A DNA stretch of 64,000 bases from Allopseudospirillum japonicum (GCF_900108915.1 NZ_FNYH01000002.1:186001-250000), one strand, 5' to 3'; numbered from the stretch's first letter, positions 42,485 to 52,296 are shown. The notes: generated by a model from the sequence alone, not told the origin. Numbers and translations: made by a program.

Positions 42485-44710
42485 TTAAACGCTAGCTAAT
42501 GCAGTGTTTAAGGTCGCGCTTGGACGCATGACTTTTTTCACTGTATCACGGTTAGCATGATAGTAGCCGTCGAGCTCAGCAGGCTTGCCTTGACACGCCG
42601 CTAACTCAGCAACGATTTGCGCTTCGTTTTCGGCGAGGGTTTTGGCTAGATCAGCAAACTGAGCTGCCAGTGTAGGATCTTCTTGCTGTTGGGCAACTTC
42701 TTGCGCCCAGTACATCCCTAGATAGAAGTGACTGCCACGGTTATCAAGTTCGCCGGTTTTGCGTGAAGGCGACTTGTTGTTTTCCAACAAGCGACCAGTT
42801 GCAGCATCTAGGGTTTTGGCCAAAATACTGGCGCGTTGGTTGTTTTGCTTGCGGCCCATATCTTCTAAGGAAACCGCTAAAGCAAGGAACTCACCCAAAG
42901 AATCCCAACGTAAGTGGTTTTCTTCTTCGACTTGCTGTACGTGCTTAGGTGCAGAACCGCCCGCGCCAGTTTCATACATACCACCGCCGTTTAGCATAGG
43001 CACGATAGAAAGCATTTTGGCTGAAGTACCCAGTTCCATAATGGGGAACAAGTCTGTGAGGTAATCACGCAATACATTCCCTGTGACGGAAATTGTATCT
43101 AAGCCACGTATCATGCGCTCCATCGAGAAACGAATCGCTTCATTGTAAGACATGATATGCAGGTCCAAGCCTTGGGTATCATGCTCTTGCAGATAATGCT
43201 CGACCTTATTTTTGAGCTGCATATCGTGGGCACGTTCTGCATCTAACCAGAAAATTGCAGGCGTGGCAGATAAACGCGCACGATTGACCGCAAGTTTGAC
43301 CCAATCGCGTACGGCTTCATCTTTAGTTTGACATGCACGCCAGATGTCACCGACTTCCACATCATGCTGCATTAATACAGTGCCTTGAGCATCGACAACA
43401 CGCATGATACCAGGGGCTTGAATTTCGAATGTTTTATCGTGAGAGCCGTATTCTTCTGCTTTTTTGGCCATCAAACCTACGTTAGGAACGGTTCCCATCG
43501 TGGTTGGATCAAAAGCGCCATTGGTTTTGCAGAAGTTGATCATTTCCTGATAAATACGTGCATAGGTAGACTCAGGCATAACCGCCTTGGTGTCTTTAGG
43601 CTTGCCATCTGGTCCCCACATTTGGCCACCATTACGGATCATTGCTGGCATGGAAGCATCAACAATAACGTCAGAAGGCACGTGGAGGTTGGTGATTTTC
43701 TTCACAGAATCCACCATGGCAAGCTCGGGACGATTCTCGTAGCAGGCGTGGATATCTTCTTCGATTTCTTCGCGCTTAGAACGTGGCAAGCTAGCAATTT
43801 TATCGTAAACGCTACCGATACCATTGTTTGGATTCACGCCTAACTCTTTGAAAAGTTCGCCGTGTTTTTCGAATAAGTCTTTATAAAAAACGGTTACAGC
43901 GTGGCCAAAGACGATAGGGTGCGAAACCTTCATCATGGTAGCTTTCACGTGTAACGACCACATGACACCGGATTCTTTCGCGTCTTGTAAGGTTTCTTCA
44001 AAGAAAGCGCGTAAGGCGTTGCAACTCATGCGCATGCTGTCGAGGATTTCGCCTTTTTCTAAGCCGAGCTCTTTTTTTACTTCGACTTGGCCGTTTTGAT
44101 CAAGGAACTCAATGCGTACTTGAGTTGGCTCGGCGACTGTGATGGATTGCTCGCTGGAGAAGAAATCACCATCACGCATATAATCTGCATGGGAACGTGA
44201 TGCCTTGCTCCATTTGCCCATCGAATGTGGGAATTTGCGCGCATAGGCTTTGACAGCAGGGGGGGCACGACGGTCTGAGTTACCTTCACGCAACACAGGG
44301 TTAACCGCGCTGCCTAGAATTTTGCTGTAACGTGCCTTGATGGCTTCCTCGTCTGCATTAGCAGGGGCTTCTGGATAGTCAGGAACTTGATATCCTTGTG
44401 CTTGCAGTTCTTTGATACAGGCTTTTAACTGAGGGATGGAAGCACTAATATTAGGTAATTTAATGATGTTTGCATCAGGATCTTGTGTGAGTTGACCTAG
44501 AAAAGCTAGGCCGTCTTCAACGCGTTGTGCTTCGGTGAGATTTTCGGGGAAGGCAGAAAGCACACGACCAGCAAGCGAAATATCGGTGATTTTGACATCA
44601 ATATCTGCTGCTTTAGTAAAAGTACGTACAATGGGTAATAAAGAACATGTGGCCAGTGAAGGCGCTTCATCTGTTAATGTGTAATAAATGGTATTTTTGT
44701 TTGTAGTCAT
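42485..44710 (-). CDS. icd: Monomeric NADP-dependent isocitrate dehydrogenase
   Basis: Citric-acid-cycle enzyme converting isocitrate to 2-oxoglutarate. The 741-residue single-chain type is unrelated in length to the 416-residue dimeric enzyme. Recognisable family segments are [14 protein letters not shown] at the start, [39 protein letters not shown] (substrate region), and [22 protein letters not shown] precedes the ATG. It has its own terminator and is divergent from the diguanylate cyclase. Confidence 0.97.
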   Translation of the reverse strand: MTTNKNTIYYTLTDEAPSLATCSLLPIVRTFTKAADIDVKITDISLAGRVLSAFPENLTEAQRVEDGLAFLGQLTQDPDANIIKLPNISASIPQLKACIKELQAQGYQVPDYPEAPANADEEAIKARYSKILGSAVNPVLREGNSDRRAPPAVKAYARKFPHSMGKWSKASRSHADYMRDGDFFSSEQSITVAEPTQVRIEFLDQNGQVEVKKELGLEKGEILDSMRMSCNALRAFFEETLQDAKESGVMWSLHVKATMMKVSHPIVFGHAVTVFYKDLFEKHGELFKELGVNPNNGIGSVYDKIASLPRSKREEIEEDIHACYENRPELAMVDSVKKITNLHVPSDVIVDASMPAMIRNGGQMWGPDGKPKDTKAVMPESTYARIYQEMINFCKTNGAFDPTTMGTVPNVGLMAKKAEEYGSHDKTFEIQAPGIMRVVDAQGTVLMQHDVEVGDIWRACQTKDEAVRDWVKLAVNRARLSATPAIFWLDAERAHDMQLKNKVEHYLQEHDTQGLDLHIMSYNEAIRFSMERMIRGLDTISVTGNVLRDYLTDLFPIMELGTSAKMLSIVPMLNGGGMYETGAGGSAPKHVQQVEEENHLRWDSLGEFLALAVSLEDMGRKQNNQRASILAKTLDAATGRLLENNKSPSRKTGELDNRGSHFYLGMYWAQEVAQQQEDPTLAAQFADLAKTLAENEAQIVAELAACQGKPAELDGYYHANRDTVKKVMRPSATLNTALASV

Positions 44711-45087
44711 TTTTCATCCCCAAATTTATCTGCTTGATGCCTCAAGGCGTTACCTTATCAGTAGCATGCCGACACCCTCTACCAAGAGGCCAAGCTATTT
44801 TAGTAGGTTTTGCGCGGCAGATTATACCGAAAGAATGCGCAAGGTAACACGTTTCGCCTTTGCACTTAAGGATAATACCCTGGGGTTTTTTGTAAAAAAT
44901 CTACAGTCTGGGCAAAGTTTCTGCAGTTAAACTTTCACCTTTTGACACATATCTACTTTTATGTGTGCAATCAGCATAAGATGATATCAAGCTTGCCAGT
45001 AATTCACCTTTGCTTACAGGTTTTAGATGCAAAACCGAGTAAACTCCTCCCTTGGATACCGGCATTGGACACCTTAGAGGTCTTGGA
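44711..45087. other. Gene-free stretch between icd and the diguanylate cyclase
   Basis: About 375 bases of divergent promoter space. A TTGACA sits at 44942-44947, but no good -10 follows at normal spacing. A small inverted repeat CACATA / TATGTG lies at about 44946-44965. No gene is supported. Confidence 0.45.
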
Positions 45088-47430
45088 GTGACACAAAAAA
45101 ACGCCACCTTATATACTCATAAACGCACCTTAAGTTTAGTGCTTTTGCTTGCTTTAGGGGCCATTTTACTACTTTGGCAACGTTGGCAAGTGCAAATAGA
45201 TGCCTACATTAATCAAAGCCGGTTCCAACTAGAAAGCCAATACTATGGCTTTTTACAAAAGCACACACATTTTATGGATGTGCTTGCTTCTCATATGATG
45301 GCGCGTGAAGATGTATTAACTATGTTAAATATGGCAAATCAAGATGAAGCTTGGCGACGTCAAGCCGCACGCCATGAGCTTTATTTAACTTTAGCAGAAC
45401 CTTATTTACAACTTGGCCACTTGGGAATCGAACAAATGCAATTTGTTAACCGCCAAGGGCAAAGTATCTTACGCTTACATGCACCAGATCATTATGGCGA
45501 TCCAATTCAAACCATCCGCCCTAACTTTAGTTTATTAGCACAACGCCAACAGCCATTATATGGTTTTGAGCAGGGTGCTTTTTTTAGCGGATTTCGAGGT
45601 CTATATCCTTTATATCAAGCGAAAGAATATCTTGGTGTACTTGAGTTTGGCTATGCTGCCAGCACACTTGCAAAAGCATTAAATACTTTAATGCCAGCAG
45701 ATTATTACTTGTTAGCTCCTATGCCAAAAGCACAGGCATTACAGGATTATTTAGAAAAAGAAAATACATTACGTCACCAACATCTAGATTTTCTGCCGGA
45801 TCATTATCTGCAACTTTTGTGGAACTCGCATACACAAACACCAGACGCTTATGCACTAGAACACATCAAAAATTTATTATCCCAGCAAGAAGAAGCCAGA
45901 ACTTGGCTGTACAGTCAGCCACAGCAAGCTGCTTGGTATCGTATCGATCAGTTGAATAATTGGTGGGTGTTGTATTTATTGCCAGTGCGAGATCCACAAC
46001 AAAATATTAATACTTGGATTTTGGTGGTGGAACATAATGGTGTATTACAAGAGCTATTTATTAATTGGCTAGCACAAGTTGGGATTATTTGTTTGCTTAC
46101 TTTATTACTGCTTGCTTGGCTACGCCAATTACAAGTTGGTGCTAAAGGGATGCAAACCCTCATGCTGCACTTGGATAATGCACAAAAAATCGCCCATTTT
46201 GGTAGCTGGGAATACTCAGCAGCTGAGGAGCGTATTTATTTGAGCCTAGAAGCCCGACGTTTATTAAATTTGGACACAGGGCAAGACTATATTAGTTTGC
46301 CACATTTATTACAGGTGTTAACCCCAAGTCAACAAGTTCAGGCCTTACAACAAGATATCCAAGAAATGCTCGGCGGCAAGATTAATGAAGCTCGTCAACG
46401 TCTAGAATTATACCGTCCACGCTTGTCGGTTTTGGTATTAGATGTGGCTATGTTTGCATTGCGTGTTGCAGGGCAAAGGCAACGTATTTTCGGGGTGATG
46501 CGTGATGTGACCCATGAACACCAGATGCGTCAGCAGCTACGCGAGCAAGAAGAACTCTTTCGGACGCTATCAGAAAAATCCCCCTTGGGTGTCATCTTAT
46601 TTCGTGAGTATCCCATTTATGCCAATGCGGCAAGCTGCAAATTGTTGGGTGTGGAGTCCAGCCAGTTAATGCGCACCCCAATTTGGCAAGTCTTTGAAGA
46701 AGGGGATAGAGAGCTGGCTTATGAGACCTTGCAACGACGCTTACGCGGTGAATTATTGCAAGAAGTGCGTGAATATACCATCCCTGTCACCACAGAAGAG
46801 CAAACACGCTGGATTTTATTTAAAGCTTCTACGGTACAACATGAAGGCCAACCTTTAGGGATGGCAGTACTTGATGATATTAGTGAGCGTTTATCGCGCG
46901 AGCAGCATTTAAAGTTCTTGGCAGAACATGATGCACTAACGGAATTACCTAATCGTCGTATTTTGCAAGCGCGTTTACGGCAATTGGCTGGTGAGTCTAG
47001 TTTAAATTGGTGTGTCTTATTTATGGATTTAGATCATTTTAAATTTGTGAATGACACTTATGGCCATGATATTGGGGATCAGGTACTGATTCAGTTTACC
47101 CGCATTGTTAAATCACAAATGCGTAAAACGGATATTTTTGGTCGTTGGGGCGGAGAAGAATTTGTGCTGTTAGCGCCTGCATCGGATATACAAGAAGCAC
47201 GCAAACTGGCAGAGCGTATTCGTATTGCAGTGAGCAAAGCCGACTTATTGCCAGATCAAAACAAGCATCAAACTGTGAGTATTGGTCTTGCTCAGTGGCA
47301 GACAGGACAAGATTTAGATGAGCTGTTGCAACAAGCAGATGCGGCTGTCTATCAAGCTAAAACAGATGGGCGCAACTGTGTGCGCGTTTACACTAACTAT
47401 TGTGCTTTGCCGGAGTCGCTTGATCGATAG
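45088..47430 (+). CDS. Membrane PAS-GGDEF diguanylate cyclase
   Basis: Makes cyclic di-GMP. A first helix (about 14-33), a periplasmic sensor domain (to about 330, aromatic-rich, CACHE-like by layout), a second helix (about 333-350), two PAS-type segments (about 360-590), then GGDEF (about 600-770). The active-site motif is GGEEF (from about 688), and the inhibitory I-site RKTD sits five residues before it, so it is likely active and product-regulated. Start GTG 45088 has AGAGG 7 bases upstream; TTG 45052 opens the longer frame. No EAL domain. Signal unknown. Confidence 0.92.
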   Translation: MTQKNATLYTHKRTLSLVLLLALGAILLLWQRWQVQIDAYINQSRFQLESQYYGFLQKHTHFMDVLASHMMAREDVLTMLNMANQDEAWRRQAARHELYLTLAEPYLQLGHLGIEQMQFVNRQGQSILRLHAPDHYGDPIQTIRPNFSLLAQRQQPLYGFEQGAFFSGFRGLYPLYQAKEYLGVLEFGYAASTLAKALNTLMPADYYLLAPMPKAQALQDYLEKENTLRHQHLDFLPDHYLQLLWNSHTQTPDAYALEHIKNLLSQQEEARTWLYSQPQQAAWYRIDQLNNWWVLYLLPVRDPQQNINTWILVVEHNGVLQELFINWLAQVGIICLLTLLLLAWLRQLQVGAKGMQTLMLHLDNAQKIAHFGSWEYSAAEERIYLSLEARRLLNLDTGQDYISLPHLLQVLTPSQQVQALQQDIQEMLGGKINEARQRLELYRPRLSVLVLDVAMFALRVAGQRQRIFGVMRDVTHEHQMRQQLREQEELFRTLSEKSPLGVILFREYPIYANAASCKLLGVESSQLMRTPIWQVFEEGDRELAYETLQRRLRGELLQEVREYTIPVTTEEQTRWILFKASTVQHEGQPLGMAVLDDISERLSREQHLKFLAEHDALTELPNRRILQARLRQLAGESSLNWCVLFMDLDHFKFVNDTYGHDIGDQVLIQFTRIVKSQMRKTDIFGRWGGEEFVLLAPASDIQEARKLAERIRIAVSKADLLPDQNKHQTVSIGLAQWQTGQDLDELLQQADAAVYQAKTDGRNCVRVYTNYCALPESLDR

Positions 47431-47470
47431 CTTTACAGGAGCGTCTTGGCTATCCATTCCTTCATAAGGA

Positions 47471-47488
47471 AAGCCCCCTTTCGGGGGC
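47471..47488 (-). terminator. Terminator after the OmpA-family gene
   Basis: GCCCCC / GGGGGC stem with a 4-base loop. On the minus strand the tract TTTCCTT follows, a modest terminator; it may also serve the convergent cyclase gene. Confidence 0.75.
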
Positions 47489-47509
47489 AAATGTCGAGGA
47501 AAAAAAGAA

Positions 47510-48175
47510 TTAAAGCGGTTGCAACTGAATTTCTACACGACGATTTTGTGAGCGCCCGCTTTCTACACGATTATCTGCTACTGGTTGAGACTCACCATAG
47601 CCCATCATCATTAAGCGACTGATAGCAATCCCACCGCGTGCCAGATAATTACCGACAGCATTGGCTCTTAACTCGGACAAGCGCTGGTTGTAAGATTCTG
47701 AACCTATGCTATCGGTATGACCTGCAACCAGCACGCGTGTTTTTGGATATTCTTTCAAAACAATTGCCACAGAATCCAGCACACTATAGGCGCTCGAGTT
47801 GAGTTGCGTGGCATCGTTCGCAAAAGTAATGGCATTTGGCATATTTAAAATGATGTTTTCGCCATTACGAGTGACGCTGACGCCGGTTCCTTGCAAACGC
47901 TGGCGCAACTTAGTTTCTTGCACATCCATGTAATAACCAATCCCACTACCAAGAGCAGCACCAGCGGCCGCACCGATTAACGCTTTATCTAAACGGTGAC
48001 TGCTGCTGTGGGTTGCGCCTGCAATGGCTCCAACACCTGCACCTATCATAGCGCCTGTTGTCGCGTTAGACGTTTGCTGCTCGCCTGTGTAAGGATTCAC
48101 AGTCGCACAACCACTCACGATCAAACTCATCGCCAAAGGAAGGGCATAAAAGCGCAATTGAGAAGCTTTACTCAT
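47510..48175 (-). CDS. OmpA-family outer-membrane lipoprotein (YiaD-like)
   Basis: 221 residues. Lipoprotein signal with VSGC near residue 23. The Gly-zipper segment (ATTGAMIGAGVGAIAGA, then GAAAGAALGSGIGYY) lies at about 40-83. The C-terminal OmpA peptidoglycan-binding domain (about 115-220) contains VAGHTDSIGSESYNQRLSELRA and the final RRVEI. It resembles E. coli YiaD. It tethers the outer membrane to peptidoglycan. Monocistronic with a terminator. Confidence 0.93.
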   Translation of the reverse strand: MSKASQLRFYALPLAMSLIVSGCATVNPYTGEQQTSNATTGAMIGAGVGAIAGATHSSSHRLDKALIGAAAGAALGSGIGYYMDVQETKLRQRLQGTGVSVTRNGENIILNMPNAITFANDATQLNSSAYSVLDSVAIVLKEYPKTRVLVAGHTDSIGSESYNQRLSELRANAVGNYLARGGIAISRLMMMGYGESQPVADNRVESGRSQNRRVEIQLQPL

Positions 48176-48649
48176 TTTAAATTACCTGTTTATGGCTAAA
48201 AGAAACATACTTGTATAAAGTGCGACTTGAAAGTCGCGTTCAAGTCTAGCTTTTTTGTGATATCAGGAGTAGCTTGCCTGTACCTTTGCTAGTAAGCAAA
48301 AGAGAGCAATAAATAGCAAGCATGCAGTGCACAAAAAAACCATGCGCTAAGTCAAATAAAATAAATTTGCGTGTTAATACAAAGTCGCCTTGCAGTGTCT
48401 CTAGAAACCACTAGATTTACCCTAACGTGTGTGTTGCAAGTGCGAAATCCCCAAAGCTTCCCTTGGCTTGTTAGAGTGGTTTTTAGATAAGGGTATTGCC
48501 ATCTAAGGCGTCAGCTTAAAGCAGGAAATAGCACTTACCTTTGAGCACTTGCTTGGTATAGAATGCGCGTCCGGTCGATTTTTGCCGCAAAGTCTGTGGG
48601 AAAATCGTGATTTTTACTGATTATCGACTTTATAACATGGGTAGAACTT
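48176..48649. other. Gene-free stretch before the Sel1-repeat gene
   Basis: 474 bases. It holds the upstream region of the OmpA-family gene (minus) and of the Sel1 gene (plus). A perfect 7-base hairpin GCGACTT / AAGTCGC lies at 48222-48237, and CGATTTT / AAAATCG at 48576-48607. A TATAGA at 48557 could be a -10 box for the Sel1 gene, but the matching -35 is poor. No gene is supported. Confidence 0.45.
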
Positions 48650-49162
48650 ATGGCTCGCAGTCTGGGTTTCTTCGCCGATCTAGAATATTCATTGGCAGCT
48701 AAGCTATACAGTACCCGCTGGCTTCCTCGCTCTTACCGTAAGCATCAAATGACGATGCGCTTATTTCAACGTGCAGCGGATGCCGGCCACTTAAAAGCTT
48801 TATCAACTTATGGACACTTGTTATTTCATCGTGGTTTAAGTGAGCAAGATAAGGCACAGGGCGCAAGTTACCTACTGCGTGCAGCTCAATTGGGTGAGCC
48901 GAAAAGCCAATATCAGGCGGCTTGTATTTATGAAAAAGGCTGCCATACCTACAGACGCAGTGATGAAAAAGCCGTCACTTGGTATGCTCGAGCTGGCGAG
49001 GGTGGCCATTATCTGGCAGCGATGCGCCTTGCGGAAGCTTACGCGCATGGGGATTTGGGTTTACTTCAATGTGAAAGTAAAAGTCGCCATTGGCGTGAGC
49101 TTGCGTTTGCAAACGCAAAGCGTGCTCATGAATCTGTCCAAGAATTAGCAAAAACCGCGTAA
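48650..49162 (+). CDS. Sel1-like repeat protein
   Basis: 170 residues, no signal peptide. Three alpha-helical Sel1/TPR-type repeats: about 35-70 (AADAGHLKALSTYGHLLF), 72-108 (AAQLGEPKSQYQAACIYEKG) and 112-148 (AGEGGHYLAAMRLAEAYAHG). These usually serve as protein-binding scaffolds. The stop codon is two bases before the left palindrome of a decayed IS element, so the element inserted immediately behind the gene. No clear partner is encoded next to it. Confidence 0.82.
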   Translation: MARSLGFFADLEYSLAAKLYSTRWLPRSYRKHQMTMRLFQRAADAGHLKALSTYGHLLFHRGLSEQDKAQGASYLLRAAQLGEPKSQYQAACIYEKGCHTYRRSDEKAVTWYARAGEGGHYLAAMRLAEAYAHGDLGLLQCESKSRHWRELAFANAKRAHESVQELAKTA

Positions 49163-49164
49163 AC

Positions 49165-49661
49165 CCTCGCCCAATCGGGCGGGGATATAAACAGCATGAT
49201 CAAAGCCACGAAAGTACGCATCTACCCCACACCCGAGCAGGCAGATTTTTTAAACCGCCAGTTCGGTGCTGTGCGCTTTGCGTATAACAAGGCTTTGCAT
49301 ATCATCAGCTTATTGCCGATGCCAGCTGGTCAGCTTTGATCCAGAAGCTGGAATATAAAGCCAAAGAGTAAGGCAAGCATCTGGTTAAAATCGCCTCCTG
49401 GTTCGCCAGCTCCAAGACCTGCTCCTGCTGTGGGCACAAGGTAGACATTCTGTCCTTGTCAGTACGCAAGTGGACATGCCCTGTTTGTTCAGCAGGGCTT
49501 GACCGCGACACAAACGCTGCGATCAATATCCGTCAGCAGGGTGTGTCAAACTAAGGGCCGAAGGACTGTCGGTTCCTGCCAATGGAGGCTTGCGTCAATC
49601 CGGCCACGCGCCGGTTGCGGCCTGACAAGTTGGAAGCCTCGCCTGTCAGGGTGGGGAGCAG
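49165..49661 (+). mobile_element. Decayed IS200/IS605-family (TnpB-only type) element
   Basis: About 500 bases between the Sel1-gene stop and the recN stop. The left side carries a palindrome (49165-49172 / 49177-49184, 8 pairs with one G-T). The right side carries a related one (49637-49643 / 49650-49656). Both share the CCTCGCC...GGGG style seen at the subterminal hairpins of this IS family. Between them lie the start and end of a tnpB gene, with the middle lost. No tnpA is present. Exact ends are approximate. GC content is higher than in the flanking genes. Confidence 0.8.
49196..49554 (+). pseudogene. Remnant tnpB (RNA-guided nuclease TnpB) with large internal deletion
   Basis: The first 37 codons read as an intact TnpB N terminus (KATKVRIYPTPEQADFL, FAYNKAL). 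The sequence then jumps, in another frame, to the C-terminal part: DASWSALIQKLEYKAKE, an in-frame TAA, then the zinc ribbon (CSCCGHK, later CPVC) and the RuvC-III end DRDTNAAINIRQQG with a stop at 49554. A normal TnpB is roughly 370-400 residues, so around 250 residues are missing, including RuvC I and II. It cannot encode a nuclease. Confidence 0.88.
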
Positions 49662-51323
49662 TCACGCCTGTGCCGTTGCTAATAAAGCTTGTGCATGTGC
49701 GATTGTATGGTCTGAAACGTGAATCCCGCCCAATAAACGTCCTAATTCCTGAATCCGCCCTTGAGTATCTAAGACTTGAACTTGTGTGCGTGTTTCTTCT
49801 TGTTCAACATGCTTACTAATACGCCAATGCTGATCCCCCAAGGCGGCAACCTGTGGCAGGTGTGTAATGCACAAGACTTGCCCTCTATGACCAAGACGTT
49901 GCAGTAAGCGCCCAACAATTTCTGCGGTGGCACCAGAAATTCCGACATCTACTTCATCAAAGACCCAAGTGGGTGTCCGTCGCGTTTGGGTACTTACCAC
50001 CTGGATCGCAAGACTAATGCGTGACAATTCTCCACCAGAGGCAATACGTACTAAGGGTTTTGCTGGCTGGCCTGGATTGGTGGCAATGTAAAATTCTAAT
50101 TGATCTGTGCCAGTGGCTGTGGCACTGCTCGTTTGTAATTGCACCTCAAAGTGTGCATTGGGCATCCCCAAAATATGTAAATGTTGATTCACCTCTGTGC
50201 TTAACGCTTGCCCCGCTTGCTGACGTGCTTGAGATAACTGGTGCGCAGCTTGCTGGTATTGTGCTCTAGCCGCTTTAATATGTTGTTCTAATATGTCTGA
50301 ATCTTGGTTTTCCTGCGCTAGTTGCTGTAAATCTCGGCTAAGGCGCGCATGGAGCTGGGGTAATTCTTGCACTGCGACCTGATGTTTTCGTGCGATACGA
50401 TAGATTTGATCCAAACGTTGCTCAACAAAGTGTAAGCGCTGCGGGTCCAGTTCCAAGGTAGAGACATAATGCTCTAACTCACGTGCACTTTCTTGTAATT
50501 GGATGCGTGCTTCCTGCAGCATTTTTAGGACATTATCCAAACGCGGATCTTGATGCGCTTCCAAAGTTTGTAAGGCTTGATGGGTCGCTTGTAACGCGCC
50601 ACCATTTTCTTGATCACAAAGTTTTAAAGCGTGTTCACCTGCACGAATGAGACTTTCCGCTTGCGATAATTGATATTGCTCTGCCTCTAACTGCTCGATT
50701 TCGTTGGCTTCCAAAGCAAGTTGTTCTAACTCTTCCCATTGATAACGTAAAAGTTGTTCTTGGGCGGCTAAAGCGGCTTCTTGTTGCTGGCGGCGGATGT
50801 GTCGTTGTTCTAATTGTTGCCAATGGCGGTAAAGATGGCGGATTTGCTCGACTTGGGGTTCGAGGTGCGCAAATTCATCTAAAAGTACCCTGTGATTATC
50901 TGGTTTTAATAATCTGTGGTGTGCATGTTGACTATGCAAATCAAGCAAATGGCTACCGAGTTCTTTTAACTCGCTGAGGGTACAGGTGTGACCATTAATC
51001 CAAGCACGAGAGCGTCCACTACGGCTAACAACTCGGCGTAACCAACATTGATCTTGGCTATCTTGATAGCCTTTCTCTTGTAGCCAGTGCTGGGCATCTT
51101 TTGTGAGTTGGGCATAAGTAAATTCTGCTTGGATTTCTGCCTGTTTGGCACCGTGGCGTACGCTGTCGGCATCAGCGCGATCTCCTAAGACCAAGCCCAG
51201 TGCAGCAAGCAAGATCGACTTGCCTGATCCTGTCTCTCCGGTAATCACCGTCATCCCAGAGTGAAAGCTCAAGGTAAGATGATCCACAATGGCTAGATCT
51301 TGAATACTTAAGCTAGACAACAT
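49662..51323 (-). CDS. recN: DNA repair SMC-like protein RecN
   Basis: SMC-like ATPase in recombinational repair of double-strand breaks. Walker A GETGSGKS is at about 29-36. A long Gln/Glu-rich coiled coil follows (about 150-365). The ABC signature region is RIASGGELSRISLA, then Walker B WVFDEVDVGISG and a D-loop/H-region ending LCITHLPQVAA. ATG 51323 gives 553 residues, the E. coli length; the frame runs up to 51404. Its TGA lies exactly at the right edge of the decayed IS element, but the C terminus appears complete. Confidence 0.95.
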   Translation of the reverse strand: MLSSLSIQDLAIVDHLTLSFHSGMTVITGETGSGKSILLAALGLVLGDRADADSVRHGAKQAEIQAEFTYAQLTKDAQHWLQEKGYQDSQDQCWLRRVVSRSGRSRAWINGHTCTLSELKELGSHLLDLHSQHAHHRLLKPDNHRVLLDEFAHLEPQVEQIRHLYRHWQQLEQRHIRRQQQEAALAAQEQLLRYQWEELEQLALEANEIEQLEAEQYQLSQAESLIRAGEHALKLCDQENGGALQATHQALQTLEAHQDPRLDNVLKMLQEARIQLQESARELEHYVSTLELDPQRLHFVEQRLDQIYRIARKHQVAVQELPQLHARLSRDLQQLAQENQDSDILEQHIKAARAQYQQAAHQLSQARQQAGQALSTEVNQHLHILGMPNAHFEVQLQTSSATATGTDQLEFYIATNPGQPAKPLVRIASGGELSRISLAIQVVSTQTRRTPTWVFDEVDVGISGATAEIVGRLLQRLGHRGQVLCITHLPQVAALGDQHWRISKHVEQEETRTQVQVLDTQGRIQELGRLLGGIHVSDHTIAHAQALLATAQA

Positions 51324-51460
51324 ACAAGCGGTTTCCTCAAAGTGGGGAAAAAGGTGAAAAAGCATACCAGAGGTTGCCAGCTCAAAGTGAGATTTCCAAG
51401 ACAAGCGAGCCTCTAGGCAGATGTGTGCTCAGCTGTAATACAAGAGATTTTATCCTACAC

Positions 51461-51488
51461 CTTGAATCCCTTGAAAGCCTCCCCATAT
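51461..51488 (+). promoter_or_regulatory. Sigma-32 (heat-shock) promoter for grpE
   Basis: CTTGAA at 51461-51466, a 14-base spacer, and CCCCATAT at 51481-51488, essentially the RpoH consensus. It ends 43 bases before the grpE ATG. Expected to give heat-shock induction of grpE and possibly dnaK. Confidence 0.92.
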
Positions 51489-51531
51489 TAAGGCGTATCT
51501 CGATTGAATGCCTCAGTAACGGAGATCCCTT

Positions 51532-52095
51532 ATGAGTACGCAGGATACGCAAAGCCAACAGCAAGAAACGCAAAATCCAGAGTTGGAACCACAAACAGAG
51601 ACACTAGAAGCATCGACAAGTGATACCTCTGATGTCAGCACACATATCCAAACCCTAGAAGATGAGCTGGCGCACACAAAAGACCAGTTGTTGCGTGCGG
51701 CGGCTGAAATGCAAAATGTACGCCGTCGTGCAGAACAAGACGTTGAAAAAGCGCATAAATTTGGTTTGGATAAGTTTGCGCGTGAGTTGCTAACTGTTGT
51801 GGATAGTTTGGAAAAAGCGTTGGAAAATGCCCCACAAGAGGCTTCAGAGGCAGAGCAAAGCTGGCGTGAAGGGGTCGAGATGACGTTAAAACTTCTGCTC
51901 GATACCTTGAAAAAATTTGGGGTTGAACAAATAGATCCTATGGGCGCACCTTTTGATCCTCAAGTACATGAAGCGATGAGCTTAGTACCTAATCCGAATG
52001 TAGAACCAAATACAGTCATGGCGGTGATGCAAAAAGGTTATACCTTGCATGAACGCTTATTACGCCCAGCGATGGTGATGGTGTCTTCTGGCTAA
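51532..52095 (+). CDS. grpE: Nucleotide exchange factor GrpE
   Basis: Releases ADP from DnaK. 187 residues: an acidic Gln/Glu-rich N terminus, a long dimerising helix (LRAAAEMQNVRRRAEQDVEKA), and the beta domain ending NTVMAVMQKGYTLHERLLRPAMVMVS, which is the GrpE signature. SD GGAG precedes the ATG. It is preceded by a sigma-32 promoter and divergent from recN, the order seen in Pseudomonas. About 200 bases separate it from dnaK. Confidence 0.96.
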   Translation: MSTQDTQSQQQETQNPELEPQTETLEASTSDTSDVSTHIQTLEDELAHTKDQLLRAAAEMQNVRRRAEQDVEKAHKFGLDKFARELLTVVDSLEKALENAPQEASEAEQSWREGVEMTLKLLLDTLKKFGVEQIDPMGAPFDPQVHEAMSLVPNPNVEPNTVMAVMQKGYTLHERLLRPAMVMVSSG

Positions 52096-52187
52096 GTGCG
52101 AAAAAATCTTGTTGCCTAGGCTTGAAATCTGCATCACAGCGCCAATATTCACAGCAAGATCGTTTTTACAATTTCTTTTTTAACTCT

Positions 52188-52204
52188 CCCCAAAGACTTT
52201 GGGG
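52188..52204 (+). promoter_or_regulatory. Hairpin in the dnaK leader
   Basis: CCCCAAA / TTTGGGG with a 3-base loop, about 90 bases before dnaK. No T tract follows, so it is more likely an mRNA structure than a terminator. The same arms occur at 27112-27132. Confidence 0.55.
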
Positions 52205-52296
52205 CAAATAAATGAACATTTTGGCAAGCTTGTAAGCCAACATCTAGGCCTTAATTGACAAGCTGCCAATGCCAGCTAAAAAACGCGGAGATTTTT

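Noticed and set aside
43385-43843. 152-codon plus-strand open frame inside icd
   Set aside because: Antisense to icd, whose protein is conserved throughout; no SD and an atypical composition.
44942-44970. Sigma-70 promoter before the diguanylate cyclase
   Set aside because: A TTGACA is present but no acceptable -10 box lies 16-18 bases downstream.
48542-48562. Promoter with TTGAGC and TATAGA before the Sel1 gene
   Set aside because: The two boxes are only about 10 bases apart, too close for a sigma-70 promoter; a -10 alone is not enough.
49305-49819. Open frames on both strands across the IS remnant
   Set aside because: They run across the junctions of the decayed element and recN in frames unrelated to tnpB or recN.
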